This document shows positions 43,238-50,994 of a stretch of DNA of 64,000 nucleotides, one piece after another. The notes beneath the pieces were generated by a model. The model worked only from the letters and a program-made list of their open reading frames with translations, was not told where the DNA came from and made no database searches. Position 1 is the first letter of the stretch, and each line of letters opens with the position of its first letter. Location of the stretch: positions 124,001-188,000 of the forward strand of contig JARKNV010000002.1 of NCBI GenBank assembly GCA_029976065.1, read 5' to 3'. The translations under genes and the position numbers were made by a program. This stretch comes from Selenomonadales bacterium. Its GTDB lineage: Bacteria; Bacillota; Negativicutes; Sporomusales; UBA7701.

Positions 43238-43978
43238 ATGTATAATTTATTTTCGAAATATATCGAGACAGAGGACCTCGTCAAGACGTACAAAGGCCGC
43301 AACGTCGTCGACGGTGTCAGCCTGCGGGTTGACCAGGGCCGTGTCGTCGGCCTGCTCGGGCCGAACGGCGCCGGCAAAACAACCACCTTCTACATGATCG
43401 TGGGCCTGGAACGGCCCAACGGCGGGCGAATATTCATCAACGGCGAAGACGTAACCGCCCTGCCGATGTACCGCCGCTCCCTTTTCGGGCTGGGTTACCT
43501 GCCCCAAGAACCGTCGGTGTTCCGCAAACTGACGGTCGAGGAAAACCTGCTCGCCATCCTTGAACTCAAAGAAGGCCTCAGCGACGCCGAACGCCACGAC
43601 AAAACGGAAGAACTTATCGAGGAACTCGGCGTTGCCCATGTCCGCGACCGCTTCGGCTCGCAACTTTCCGGCGGCGAGCGGCGGCGGGTGGAGATCGCCC
43701 GGGCTCTGGCCACCGACCCGGCTTTCATTTTGCTGGACGAGCCGTTTGCCGGCGTCGACCCGATCGCCGTAGCCGATATCCAGGCGATTATCGCCTTCCT
43801 GCGCGACCGCGGCATCGGCGTACTCATCACCGACCACAACGTCCGCGAAACGCTCAGCATCGTGGATTACGCATATATCCTCAATGAGGGCCAGATCCTC
43901 ATCTGCGGCGACAGCGCCACCATCGCCGCCAGCGAAATCGCCAGGAAATTTTACCTGGGGGAAAAGTTTTCTTTGTAA
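43238..43978 (+). CDS. lptB: LPS export ABC transporter ATPase LptB
   Basis: LptB is the cytoplasmic ATPase that drives LPS extraction. The 246-residue product has Walker [21 protein letters not shown], the LptB-specific [20 protein letters not shown] and [20 protein letters not shown]. The signature region is [19 protein letters not shown], Walker B is [20 protein letters not shown], and the switch is [20 protein letters not shown]. Normal length. ATG 43238 lies 18 bp after lptA; a later start would truncate the beta strand. lptF/G follows at 52 bp. Confidence 0.95.
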   Translation: MYNLFSKYIETEDLVKTYKGRNVVDGVSLRVDQGRVVGLLGPNGAGKTTTFYMIVGLERPNGGRIFINGEDVTALPMYRRSLFGLGYLPQEPSVFRKLTVEENLLAILELKEGLSDAERHDKTEELIEELGVAHVRDRFGSQLSGGERRRVEIARALATDPAFILLDEPFAGVDPIAVADIQAIIAFLRDRGIGVLITDHNVRETLSIVDYAYILNEGQILICGDSATIAASEIARKFYLGEKFSL

Positions 43979-44030
43979 TGCATATTTTTGGCCGCAACCG
44001 CTTTTGCCCGCGGCCCGCTAGGAGCGTCGC

Positions 44031-45119
44031 ATGCGCATACTGGACAAGTACATCCTGAAGGAACTGCTGGGGCCGTTCATCTTCGGCATCTGTGCCTTTT
44101 CCAGCGTTTTCATCGGCACCAGCACCCTCTTCAGGATCGCCCAATATATAACCAAATACGGAGCCGGCTTCAGCCCGGTCATCAGGCTGTTCATCTACAG
44201 CCTGCCCAGCATCATCGTGCTGACCTTCCCGATGTCGATGCTGTTGGCTTCGCTGCTGTCCTTCGGCCGGTTATCCGGCTCCAGCGAGATCACGGCCATG
44301 AGGTCGGGCGGCCTGAGTTTCTACCGCCTGGCGGCGCCGGTATTCGCCGTAGCCTTTTTCGTCAGCCTCTTTTCGGTGGCGTTCAGCGAGCTGGTCGTGC
44401 CTGCTTCCAATGAGGCATATAACCATATCGTGCGCTATGAAATCGAAAAAAATTCCCGGCCCCGTTCCCAGGAGCATATCGTCATCAAGGACGTCAAGGG
44501 CGGCACCATCGAACGCCTCACCTACGCCCGCAAGTTCGAGGAAGACCAGAACACCATGTACACCGTCACGGTGCAGGACTTCGAGGAAGACCGGCTGGTC
44601 CGGGTCGAGCACGCCGAAAAGGCGATCTGGGAAAAGAACCAGTGGATCATGTACAACGGCATCGTCCACGACCTCACCCCCGAAGGGGCGCTGGAGAGGT
44701 CGATGCGTTTCGCCCAGCAGCTTATGCCGATCGAGAAAACTCCCGGGGCGATCGCCCGCGAACAAAAAAAACCCGAGGAAATGTCCATCAAGGATCTCAA
44801 AATCCATATCAGCGCCCTAAAACGCGAATTCGTCAAAACCAGCGTGTTTGAAGTCGAGCTGCACCAGCGGCTGGCGATTCCCATGGCCTGTTTCGTTTTC
44901 GCGCTCATCGGCACCCCTCTCGGTCTTCAGCCCCACCGCTCCAGCTCATCCATCGGCCTGGGGCTAAGCATAATCATCATCTTCATCTACTACACCATTA
45001 TGACGATAACGACCGCACTCGGGCAGGGAGGCGCCATCCCCCCCGTCCTCGGCGCCTGGTTCCCGAACATCGTTGGTATTTTCGCCGGGGCCTACCTGGT
45101 GCGGAAAGCCTCGCGGTAA
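44031..45119 (+). CDS. Single LptF/LptG-family LPS export permease
   Basis: LptF and LptG form the inner-membrane half of the LPS extractor. The 362-residue product is of the YjgP/YjgQ family: first helices (RILDKYILKELLGPFIFGIC, FPMSMLLASLLSFGRLSGSS), EITAMRSGGLSFYRLAAPVF, the periplasmic jellyroll with FARKFEEDQNT-like text (RKFEEDQNTMYTVTVQDFEE) and the terminal helices IPMACFVFALIGTPLGLQPH and the ending SIGLGLSIIIIFIYYTIMTI. Proteobacteria have two adjacent genes; only one is present here. SD AGGAGCGTCGC precedes ATG 44031. Confidence 0.92.
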   Translation: MRILDKYILKELLGPFIFGICAFSSVFIGTSTLFRIAQYITKYGAGFSPVIRLFIYSLPSIIVLTFPMSMLLASLLSFGRLSGSSEITAMRSGGLSFYRLAAPVFAVAFFVSLFSVAFSELVVPASNEAYNHIVRYEIEKNSRPRSQEHIVIKDVKGGTIERLTYARKFEEDQNTMYTVTVQDFEEDRLVRVEHAEKAIWEKNQWIMYNGIVHDLTPEGALERSMRFAQQLMPIEKTPGAIAREQKKPEEMSIKDLKIHISALKREFVKTSVFEVELHQRLAIPMACFVFALIGTPLGLQPHRSSSSIGLGLSIIIIFIYYTIMTITTALGQGGAIPPVLGAWFPNIVGIFAGAYLVRKASR

Positions 45120-45158
45120 CGGCCCAAACCTGATTATCCGGGAGAGGAGGTTCAGCCT

Positions 45159-46412
45159 ATGTTCGGTCTTACCCTCATCGCCGTCCTGGCCATCATGGGC
45201 GGAATTATCGCCTATATCGGCGACTGGCTCGGCAGCAAAGTGGGCAAGCGCAAGCTCACCGTCTTCGGCCTCAGGCCGAAGCACACGTCGATCCTGTTTA
45301 CGATTGTCACCGGCATTATCATCGCGGGTATGACGCTGGGCGTGCTCAGCGTATCTTCCCGCGATGTGCGGACGGCCCTGTTTGGGATGGAGGCCCTCAA
45401 GGCCGAGCTTTCCGGTCTCTCGCGGGAGGTTGCCGCCAAAAGCGTCGAACTCGACGACAGCCGCGCCGCCCTGGAGGCGAAAACCAAGGAGTACTCCACT
45501 CTTACCGTCAAAATCGCCGAAACCACCGCCAAACTTACCAGCGTCACCGAGCAGCTTGCCAGTGTAAACGCCGAGCGCGACCGCACTGCGGCCGCACTCG
45601 CGAAGGTACAGCGCGACTATGCCTTGGCGCAGGGCGACCTAACGAAAGCCCAGCAGGAAATCAGCGCCCTGCAAACGACCAAGAACGAACTAGACGCCCG
45701 CGTGGCCTCGCTAAACGAAGCCAAGACCGCCCTCCAGAGCGACGTCGACCGGCTCAACGAACTCACCGCCAATCTCCGGCAGAACATCCAGACCGTCCGC
45801 GAAGGCGTGGTCGTGTTCCGTGCCGGCGAAGTGCTGACGACGGCGGTCACCAAAGGCGGCCAACCGCCCAAGGACACCGAACAGATCCTGGGAAGCATTA
45901 TCAACGCCACTAACCGGGTCGTTTTGAACCGACTGGGCGTTCAGGACAAGAACATTGAAGTGCTGTGGATCGCCAAGGCCGACTTCGACCAGGCGGCGCA
46001 GATCATCGCCTCGACGCAGGAAGAGGTCATAGTCCGCATCCTGGCCGTGGGCAACTTCATCTACGGCGAACCGATCATCGGGCGCATCGAACTCTTCCCC
46101 AACAGGCTCGTTTACACGGCCGGGCAGACGATCTTTTCCGACACAGTAGATGCCGGCGAGGACGGCAAACAGGCCGAAGAGGTCATCCTGCTCTTCCTGC
46201 GGAAGGTCAACGAACAGGCGATCAGCAAAGGAATTTTGCCTGATCCCCTGCAGGGAACAGTAGGAGCCATGAGCTATTCGCAGCTCTTCGAAACCGTCAA
46301 CAAGGTCAAACGCGGCGGCGGCCGCGTCGAACTGACGGCCGTAACAAAGGGAGACATTCACACCTCGGGACCGCTGCAGATTGAGATCAGGGTAAGAGAA
46401 GTGACAAATTGA
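45159..46412 (+). CDS. DUF3084-type coiled-coil membrane protein
   Basis: The 417-residue product has two N-terminal helices (MFGLTLIAVLAIMGGIIAYI and ILFTIVTGIIIAGMTLGVLS) with GDWLGSKVGKRKLTVFGLRP between them, then a long coiled coil at about 75-215 (SREVAAKSVELDDSRAALEA). A globular end with ARILAV-type text (EEVIVRILAVGNFIYGEPII) and EVILLFLRKVNEQAISKGIL follows. It fits the DUF3084 family seen in cyanobacteria and diderm Firmicutes; function unknown. SD GGGAGAGGAGGTTCAGCCT precedes ATG 45159. Its place between the LPS exporter and ompM suggests an envelope-spanning structural role. Confidence 0.8.
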   Translation: MFGLTLIAVLAIMGGIIAYIGDWLGSKVGKRKLTVFGLRPKHTSILFTIVTGIIIAGMTLGVLSVSSRDVRTALFGMEALKAELSGLSREVAAKSVELDDSRAALEAKTKEYSTLTVKIAETTAKLTSVTEQLASVNAERDRTAAALAKVQRDYALAQGDLTKAQQEISALQTTKNELDARVASLNEAKTALQSDVDRLNELTANLRQNIQTVREGVVVFRAGEVLTTAVTKGGQPPKDTEQILGSIINATNRVVLNRLGVQDKNIEVLWIAKADFDQAAQIIASTQEEVIVRILAVGNFIYGEPIIGRIELFPNRLVYTAGQTIFSDTVDAGEDGKQAEEVILLFLRKVNEQAISKGILPDPLQGTVGAMSYSQLFETVNKVKRGGGRVELTAVTKGDIHTSGPLQIEIRVREVTN

Positions 46413-46429
46413 CATAATGTACCGGCCGG

Positions 46430-46458
46430 GAATCCTGCTCTTTGAGCAGGATTCTTTT
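46430..46458 (+). terminator. Strong intrinsic terminator after the DUF3084 gene
   Basis: A perfect 11-bp stem, GAATCCTGCTC (46430-46440) with GAGCAGGATTC (46444-46454), has a 3-nt TTT loop and a TTTTCG tail. It ends the lipid A/LPS-export run. Confidence 0.9.
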
Positions 46459-46780
46459 CGTTTGTGGCGAAACATATAGGCATAGTCGAATTAATTATGT
46501 TAATTACATAATTTTTTTGACGAGATGTGACTGAGTAGTCAACGCCTGGAAATCCGGTGGTACCAATAATTACAACTGCATTCCGGGCAGGATAACGAAA
46601 AGTAACATCGAATTATGTAAACTAAGCTGCCATAGCGGCAGTGGCAAGCCCACGCTGATAAGGTGAGGAGAAGTTATGAGGAAACACGGTCACTCATACC
46701 AGTCCTCCTTGCCGGCTCGCGCCGGGCAGGCCGGTGGTCCGCCACCCGCGCCAAATTTATCACCACAAGGGGGATTTCAA
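46459..46780 (+). promoter_or_regulatory. AT-rich leader of the first ompM with repeated AATTATGT sites
   Basis: About 320 bp that hold no separate gene. AATTATGT (46493-46500) and its reverse complement ACATAATT (46506-46513) form an inverted pair with a 5-bp spacer, and a third AATTATGT lies at 46611-46618. A TTGACG at 46517-46522 could be a -35 but has no good -10 after it. An in-frame ATG at 46676 with its own SD (AGGTGAGGAG) begins an upstream extension of ompM (see that entry). Confidence 0.5.
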
Positions 46781-47950
46781 GTGCAGAAGAGACTTCTGAA
46801 AGTGGCTATCGCTACCGCTCTCACCGTGGCTTTCGCCGCTCCTGCTTTCGCTAATCCTTTCACCGATGTTCCCGCCAAGCACTGGGCTTATGACGCCGTA
46901 AACAAACTCGCCCAGGCCGGCATCGTCGACGGTTATGGCGACGGCAGCTTCCGCGGCGACAAGACCATCACCCGTTACGAAATGGCCCAAATCGTCGCGA
47001 AAGCGATGAACAAGAACCTCAATTCCGACCAGAAAGCCATTGTCGACAAGCTGGCCAAAGAATACGCCGTAGAGCTCAACAACCTGGGCGTAAAAGTCGA
47101 CGGCCTGCAGAACCAGGTCGACAACATGGTCAAATTCTCCGGTGACGCCCGTGTACGTTACTACAACGCCGATAACCAGAACGACGCTACCGACAAAGAC
47201 TCGGCCGAATATCGCGTCCGCCTCGGCGCTACCGCCAAGGTTAACGACACCACCAGCCTCTACGCCCGCATTACCAGCGGTTCGGTTTCCACCAGCGCCG
47301 GTAACGCCCAGGTCTCAATCGACAACGCCTATGTCAGCACCAAACTGCTCGGCCTGAACACCAAGCTCGGCCGTCAGGACTACGACCTCGGCCAGGGCAT
47401 GCTGGCCGGCGCCGGCTCCGTAGCCATCATGAACGGCGTCAGCGTGCGCGCAGGCGACTTCATGGCCATCGGCGGCAAGGAAGACAACGGCACCGCCATG
47501 GTCAACACCTACGGCGCCCAGTATTCCTTCAAGCTCGCCAGCGCCCCCATCTCCCTGGCTTATCTGAACCAGGACGACAATAACTACTACGCCGCCGGCG
47601 CCAGCTTCAACCTCTTCCCTGGCTTCAAGCTGGCGGGCGAGTTTGCCAAGAACGACTCCCTCGACGCCGATGCCTACCAGATCAAGGCTACCCTCGGCAA
47701 AACCGGCCTGAGCGCCGCCTACAAAGATGTTGAGAGAGGCGCCGTACCGTTCGAATCGGCCCTCAACCTCAAATCGACCGGCAGCATCCTGAGCGACTTC
47801 CGCAGCGTCGCCGAAAGCACCGGCCGCGCCAAAGGCATGGAATACGAGTACAACGCCGACCTGGCCAAGAACACCAACCTCAACGTCCTCTTCCAGGACA
47901 TCAAGGACGCCGGCAAAAACGTCCGCGCCACCGTCAACGTCAAATTCTAA
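46781..47950 (+). CDS. ompM: OmpM-type outer membrane porin with SLH domain, copy 1
   Basis: OmpM is the main OM porin and OM-peptidoglycan tether of Negativicutes. The 389-residue product from GTG 46781 has a signal peptide (VAIATALTVAFAAPAFA) and one SLH domain (NPFTDVPAKHWAYDAVNKLA, AGIVDGYGDGSFRGDKTITR, YEMAQIVAKAM) that binds polyamine-modified peptidoglycan. A coiled-coil linker and a barrel with VKFSGDARVRYYNADNQ and the end VRATVNVKF (terminal Phe) follow. GTG 46781 with AAGGGGGATTTCAA is favoured because the signal peptide starts there; ATG 46676 also has a good SD and would add 35 residues rich in Gly/Pro/Ser. The two starts could both be used. Confidence 0.92.
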   Translation: MQKRLLKVAIATALTVAFAAPAFANPFTDVPAKHWAYDAVNKLAQAGIVDGYGDGSFRGDKTITRYEMAQIVAKAMNKNLNSDQKAIVDKLAKEYAVELNNLGVKVDGLQNQVDNMVKFSGDARVRYYNADNQNDATDKDSAEYRVRLGATAKVNDTTSLYARITSGSVSTSAGNAQVSIDNAYVSTKLLGLNTKLGRQDYDLGQGMLAGAGSVAIMNGVSVRAGDFMAIGGKEDNGTAMVNTYGAQYSFKLASAPISLAYLNQDDNNYYAAGASFNLFPGFKLAGEFAKNDSLDADAYQIKATLGKTGLSAAYKDVERGAVPFESALNLKSTGSILSDFRSVAESTGRAKGMEYEYNADLAKNTNLNVLFQDIKDAGKNVRATVNVKF

Positions 47951-47973
47951 TTGAACCGGTCCTGACTAGTCTT

Positions 47974-48008
47974 AGCCGCAGGGGGATAACCCCTGCGGCT
48001 TCTTTTCT
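47974..48008 (+). terminator. Intrinsic terminator after the first ompM
   Basis: A perfect 11-bp stem, AGCCGCAGGGG (47974-47984) with CCCCTGCGGCT (47990-48000), has a 5-nt loop and a TCTTTTCT tail. Confidence 0.9.
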
Positions 48009-48016
48009 GTATCCTC

Positions 48017-48135
48017 GGCCGTTGATAAGCACCCATCTGCTGCGTTGTTCCGCCGACCGCTTGCTAGCGTACGTTTCGAGTACGCTAGCAAGCGGTCGGC
48101 GGAGCCGCCTTGCATGTGGGTACTTCGGAACGGCC
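48017..48135. repeat. 119-bp palindromic element, MITE/REP-like
   Basis: Two 56-bp arms (48017-48072 and 48080-48135) face each other around a 7-nt loop. The inner 23 bp of each arm (48050-48072 and 48080-48102) are perfectly complementary; the outer 33 bp match imperfectly, with GGCCGTT and ACCCA blocks conserved at the ends. It starts 8 bp after the ompM terminator and has no coding potential I trust. Its size and symmetry suggest a mobile or repeated intergenic element; I cannot tell how many copies the genome has. Confidence 0.8.
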
Positions 48136-48237
48136 TTTTACTTTGTGTATCCGGTTTGTTATTATTTATGTTACGAAATGCCGGCAGGAATAAAGTTACT
48201 GAAAGAGAAATATGATACAAGCATAGGAGGATGTACC

Positions 48238-48645
48238 ATGACCGATGCCGTCATTGCCGTCGACCCGGGCCGCGACAAGTGCGGGATCGCCGTCGTCGGC
48301 CGCTCGTCCGGCGTACAGTGGAAAAGCGTCGTGCCGGCGGGCCGGATGGGCGAGGTTGTCGCCGGCTTGGCCGCGCAGTACGCGATCGAAACCGTCGTCC
48401 TCGGCGACCGTACCGGGAGCAGGGCAGCCATGGCGGCCCTGGCGGCGCTCCGCCCCGGGGGCCGGGCGCTGACCGTCAAACTGGCCGACGAACACCGGTC
48501 GACGGATGAGGCCCGTGCCCGCTATTGGCGCGATCATCCGCCACGCGGACTGGCGAGGCTGGTGCCGGTTACGCTGAGGGTGCCGCCCGTGCCGGTGGAC
48601 GATTATGTCGCCGTAATTATCGCCGAGCGTTACTTCCGCCAATAA
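48238..48645 (+). CDS. RuvC/YqgF-like RNase H-fold protein
   Basis: The 135-residue product starts AVIAVDPGRDKCGIAVVG, the first beta hairpin and acidic residue of RuvC/YqgF-type nucleases. It also has AQYAIETVVLGDRTGSR, an acidic helix LADEHRSTDEARARYW and the end VPVDDYVAVIIAERYF, in which VDD could give the last acidic ligands. YqgF acts in 16S rRNA maturation and RuvC resolves Holliday junctions; the exact job here is unclear. ATG 48238 follows TAGGAGGATGTACC. It is a housekeeping-type gene isolated between two ompM genes. Confidence 0.75.
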   Translation: MTDAVIAVDPGRDKCGIAVVGRSSGVQWKSVVPAGRMGEVVAGLAAQYAIETVVLGDRTGSRAAMAALAALRPGGRALTVKLADEHRSTDEARARYWRDHPPRGLARLVPVTLRVPPVPVDDYVAVIIAERYFRQ

Positions 48646-48957
48646 TCGCAAGACAATCGTACAAAAAAAATTATCAATTTCTGTTAACTATGCAGGAATA
48701 TCGTGCTTGATCTAGAATATCATGCATAGCTAGGCAACGATTGGCACATACTATGAGCCAATCGTACATACCAGATCCTCTCGCCGAAGAGAGCCGACGG
48801 GGAAGAAAGGAGGTGCACCTTAGGTTCCCGGGAGCGGTTTTTGAAGTAGGCGTAGGATATGAGCTCTCTGACAAGGGAATATTGAGGCAACAAGGATACT
48901 CAAGTTTCCCTTCCTTAGGGGCTCATCAATACACAAAAAACCTAAGGAGGAAAACAC
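48646..48957 (+). promoter_or_regulatory. Long structured leader of the second ompM
   Basis: About 310 bp with no convincing gene. It contains ACGATTGGC (48737-48745) with GCCAATCGT (48757-48765), a 9-bp inverted pair. CTATGCA (48688-48694) also pairs with TGCATAG (48723-48729). An SD-like AAAGGAGGTG lies at 48806-48815 but no start codon follows it. CCTTAGGTT (48818-48826) and CCTTAGG (48913-48919) are complementary to AACCTAAGG (48939-48947), which overlaps the real SD AAGGAGG before ATG 48958. This looks like a long 5' leader able to hide the ribosome-binding site. Confidence 0.6.
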
Positions 48958-50310
48958 ATGAAGAAAACTCTCGTTACTCTTCTCGCGCTCGTTTTCGTGC
49001 TCGGCATCGCCGGCACCGCGTTCGCCGCTCCGGCGAACCCCTTCGTTGATGTTCCTGCCAAACACTGGGCTTACGGCGCAGTGGCCAAACTGGTCAAAGC
49101 CGGCATCGTTGACGGCTATGGCGACGGCACCTTCCGCGGCGACCGCGCTATGACCCGCTACGAAATGGCTCAGGTAGTTGCCAAGGCTATGGCCAAGTCC
49201 GAGAAGGCCGACGCTGAAACCAAGGCCCTCATCGACAAACTGGCCGTCGAGTTTGCCGCCGAACTGAACAACCTCGGCGTCCGCGTTGCGAAACTCGAGA
49301 AAAACGCCTCCAACATCAAGCTCAGCGGCGACGTCCGTCTGCGCTACGTCCACCAGGACAAAGGCACCGCCAATCCGGCGTTCGCCCAGCGTTTCCGCCT
49401 GGTTGCTACCGCTGACGTCAACGAGAACACCAGCTTCTATGCCCGTTGGCAGGTTCTGAATCACAATTCCATGGGTACCTACGGCCAAACCTACACCATT
49501 CCCGATTATACGACTCAGACCTCCGCTCTGACCACCACCTCTACCAACGTTCTGTCTGACGCCAACATGACCGTCAAGAACTTCCTGCCGAACATCACCG
49601 CTAAAGCCGGCCGCTACAGCCTGAACATCGGCGAGACCACCTACTTCGCCGGCAGCACCGGCGGTTTCGACGGCATCGAGTTCACCTGGAAGGAAGGCAA
49701 AGCCGCTCTCCAACTCGGCTATGCTGATCCCGGCGCGACCTTCGCTTACGCCAATTCCGACTTCGGCAGCAACCCTACCTACAACCCGTACAACAACGTT
49801 ATGTACAGCCAACTGGCGTACAAGTTCGATGACAAAGTCAAGATGTCCGCTTGGTATGCCAAGAACCAGGATCAAGGCGACGCTGATAAGAAACTTCTGA
49901 AAGTCTGGGGCATTGGCGCCACCTGGAACCTGAGCAATGACTGGATGTTCGTAGCCGACTACTGGAAGAATAGCGCCGAAACTGTCAAAGACAACGTAGG
50001 CAAAACCCCCGTCGGCAACGTCTACCGTCTGCAGTACGGCCAGATGAAACCGGCCGTTCCCGGCAGCTGGCAGGCCTTCGTCGAGTACGTCAAGGCCGAA
50101 GGCGGCGCCAACGACTCCGCCTTCACCGGATCCTACACCGTCGTGACCAACGTTAAAGCTTGGGACGTTCAGTACTACTACACCCTGGCCAAGAACGTTA
50201 CCTTGGAAGCTATCTACCAGTTCAACATGAAGAACGCCCTCACCGGGAACGACTACTATGCCGGCAACGGCAGCAGCCGGACCCGCATCCAGTTCAACTT
50301 CATGTTCTAA
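48958..50310 (+). CDS. ompM: OmpM-type outer membrane porin with SLH domain, copy 2
   Basis: The 450-residue product has a signal peptide (LVTLLALVFVLGIAGTAFA) and an SLH domain close to that of copy 1 (NPFVDVPAKHWAYGAVAKLV, AGIVDGYGDGTFRGDRAMTR, YEMAQVVAKAM). A short coiled coil (FAAELNNLGVRVAKLEKNAS) follows, then a barrel that starts IKLSGDVRLRYVHQ and ends SRTRIQFNFMF with a terminal Phe. The barrel is about 60 residues longer than in copy 1 and its strand sequences have diverged. SD AAGGAGGAAAACAC precedes ATG 48958. Codon use is strongly biased (many GCC, AAC, GGC), as expected for an abundant protein. Confidence 0.93.
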   Translation: MKKTLVTLLALVFVLGIAGTAFAAPANPFVDVPAKHWAYGAVAKLVKAGIVDGYGDGTFRGDRAMTRYEMAQVVAKAMAKSEKADAETKALIDKLAVEFAAELNNLGVRVAKLEKNASNIKLSGDVRLRYVHQDKGTANPAFAQRFRLVATADVNENTSFYARWQVLNHNSMGTYGQTYTIPDYTTQTSALTTTSTNVLSDANMTVKNFLPNITAKAGRYSLNIGETTYFAGSTGGFDGIEFTWKEGKAALQLGYADPGATFAYANSDFGSNPTYNPYNNVMYSQLAYKFDDKVKMSAWYAKNQDQGDADKKLLKVWGIGATWNLSNDWMFVADYWKNSAETVKDNVGKTPVGNVYRLQYGQMKPAVPGSWQAFVEYVKAEGGANDSAFTGSYTVVTNVKAWDVQYYYTLAKNVTLEAIYQFNMKNALTGNDYYAGNGSSRTRIQFNFMF

Positions 50311-50318
50311 AGTTCCCG

Positions 50319-50354
50319 ATAGACCGTGCCGCAAGGCACGGTCTATTTTTTTTG
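50319..50354 (+). terminator. Strong intrinsic terminator after the second ompM
   Basis: A perfect 12-bp stem, ATAGACCGTGCC (50319-50330) with GGCACGGTCTAT (50335-50346), has a GCAA tetraloop and a run of seven further T. Confidence 0.93.
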
Positions 50355-50378
50355 TTTAACGGTCTATTTTTTTGTTTA
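50338..50378 (+). repeat. Tandem duplication of the terminator right arm
   Basis: ACGGTCTA followed by a T-run and GTTTA occurs at 50338-50358 and again, one T shorter, at 50359-50378. The second copy has no pairing partner, so it is a slippage-type duplicate of half the terminator. Confidence 0.8.
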
Positions 50379-50475
50379 GATGAAGCTGTCTCGACATAAA
50401 TTTACCTTCTTGGCAGGAACAGGACGGTTGGCGGCGAATAAATATAAAACAAAAGCCGAAAGGTGTGTGACAAAA

Positions 50476-50904
50476 ATGAAAAAACGTATTATCATAAGCC
50501 TGTTGACCTTCTGCCTCTTGTCCGCCGCAGCCATTCCCGCCACCCAGGCGTTCAATATCGGCGACATCCTCAAGGTGGGCGGCGTCGCCATCTTGGTTGA
50601 CAGGTTCGCTGGGCCGCTCAACAACTTCATCAACACCCTGACCGCCAAGCATAACGCCAGCAGCAGCTACGCCACCAAAGTCGTGCCGATCCTAACCCTG
50701 GGCAGCGGCGGATACGTCGGTGCGGCCCAGATAACCGGGCCGCAGGAACTCGTCGACAAAACCCAGGCCGCCATCCAGGTTGAGGCCGATTTCAACAGCC
50801 AGCTCAGGGTCAAAGCCCTCATTCCCATCGACAGCAAGAACCCCGTCAACTTCTCCCGGGTGCAGGGAGTAGGCGTATCGGCGATGATCGACATCCGCAT
50901 CTAG
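50476..50904 (+). CDS. Small exported protein of unknown function
   Basis: I do not recognise this 142-residue protein. It has a signal peptide (IIISLLTFCLLSAAAIPATQA) and then DILKVGGVAILVDRFAGPLN, a hydrophobic glycine-containing segment. KVVPILTLGSGGYVGAAQIT and alternating residues to the end VSAMIDIRI suggest a small beta domain. There is one Cys, in the signal peptide, and no lipobox. ATG 50476 follows AAAGGTGTGTGAC; the in-frame ATG 50380 lies in the terminator duplication and has no SD. A terminator follows, so it is a one-gene unit between ompM and an equally unknown exported protein. Confidence 0.65.
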   Translation: MKKRIIISLLTFCLLSAAAIPATQAFNIGDILKVGGVAILVDRFAGPLNNFINTLTAKHNASSSYATKVVPILTLGSGGYVGAAQITGPQELVDKTQAAIQVEADFNSQLRVKALIPIDSKNPVNFSRVQGVGVSAMIDIRI

Positions 50905-50916
50905 AGCAAAAATTAC

Positions 50917-50952
50917 ATATCCTGTCGCCGGGCGGCAGGATATTTCTTTTTC
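50917..50952 (+). terminator. Intrinsic terminator after the small exported protein
   Basis: ATATCCTGTC (50917-50926) pairs with GGCAGGATAT (50934-50943) with one wobble, inner GC pairs extend the stem, and the tail is TTCTTTTTCC. Confidence 0.75.
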
Positions 50953-50994
50953 CACCACGAAATATTGTGGCAGTAACTACGAGGAGGAAGATAG

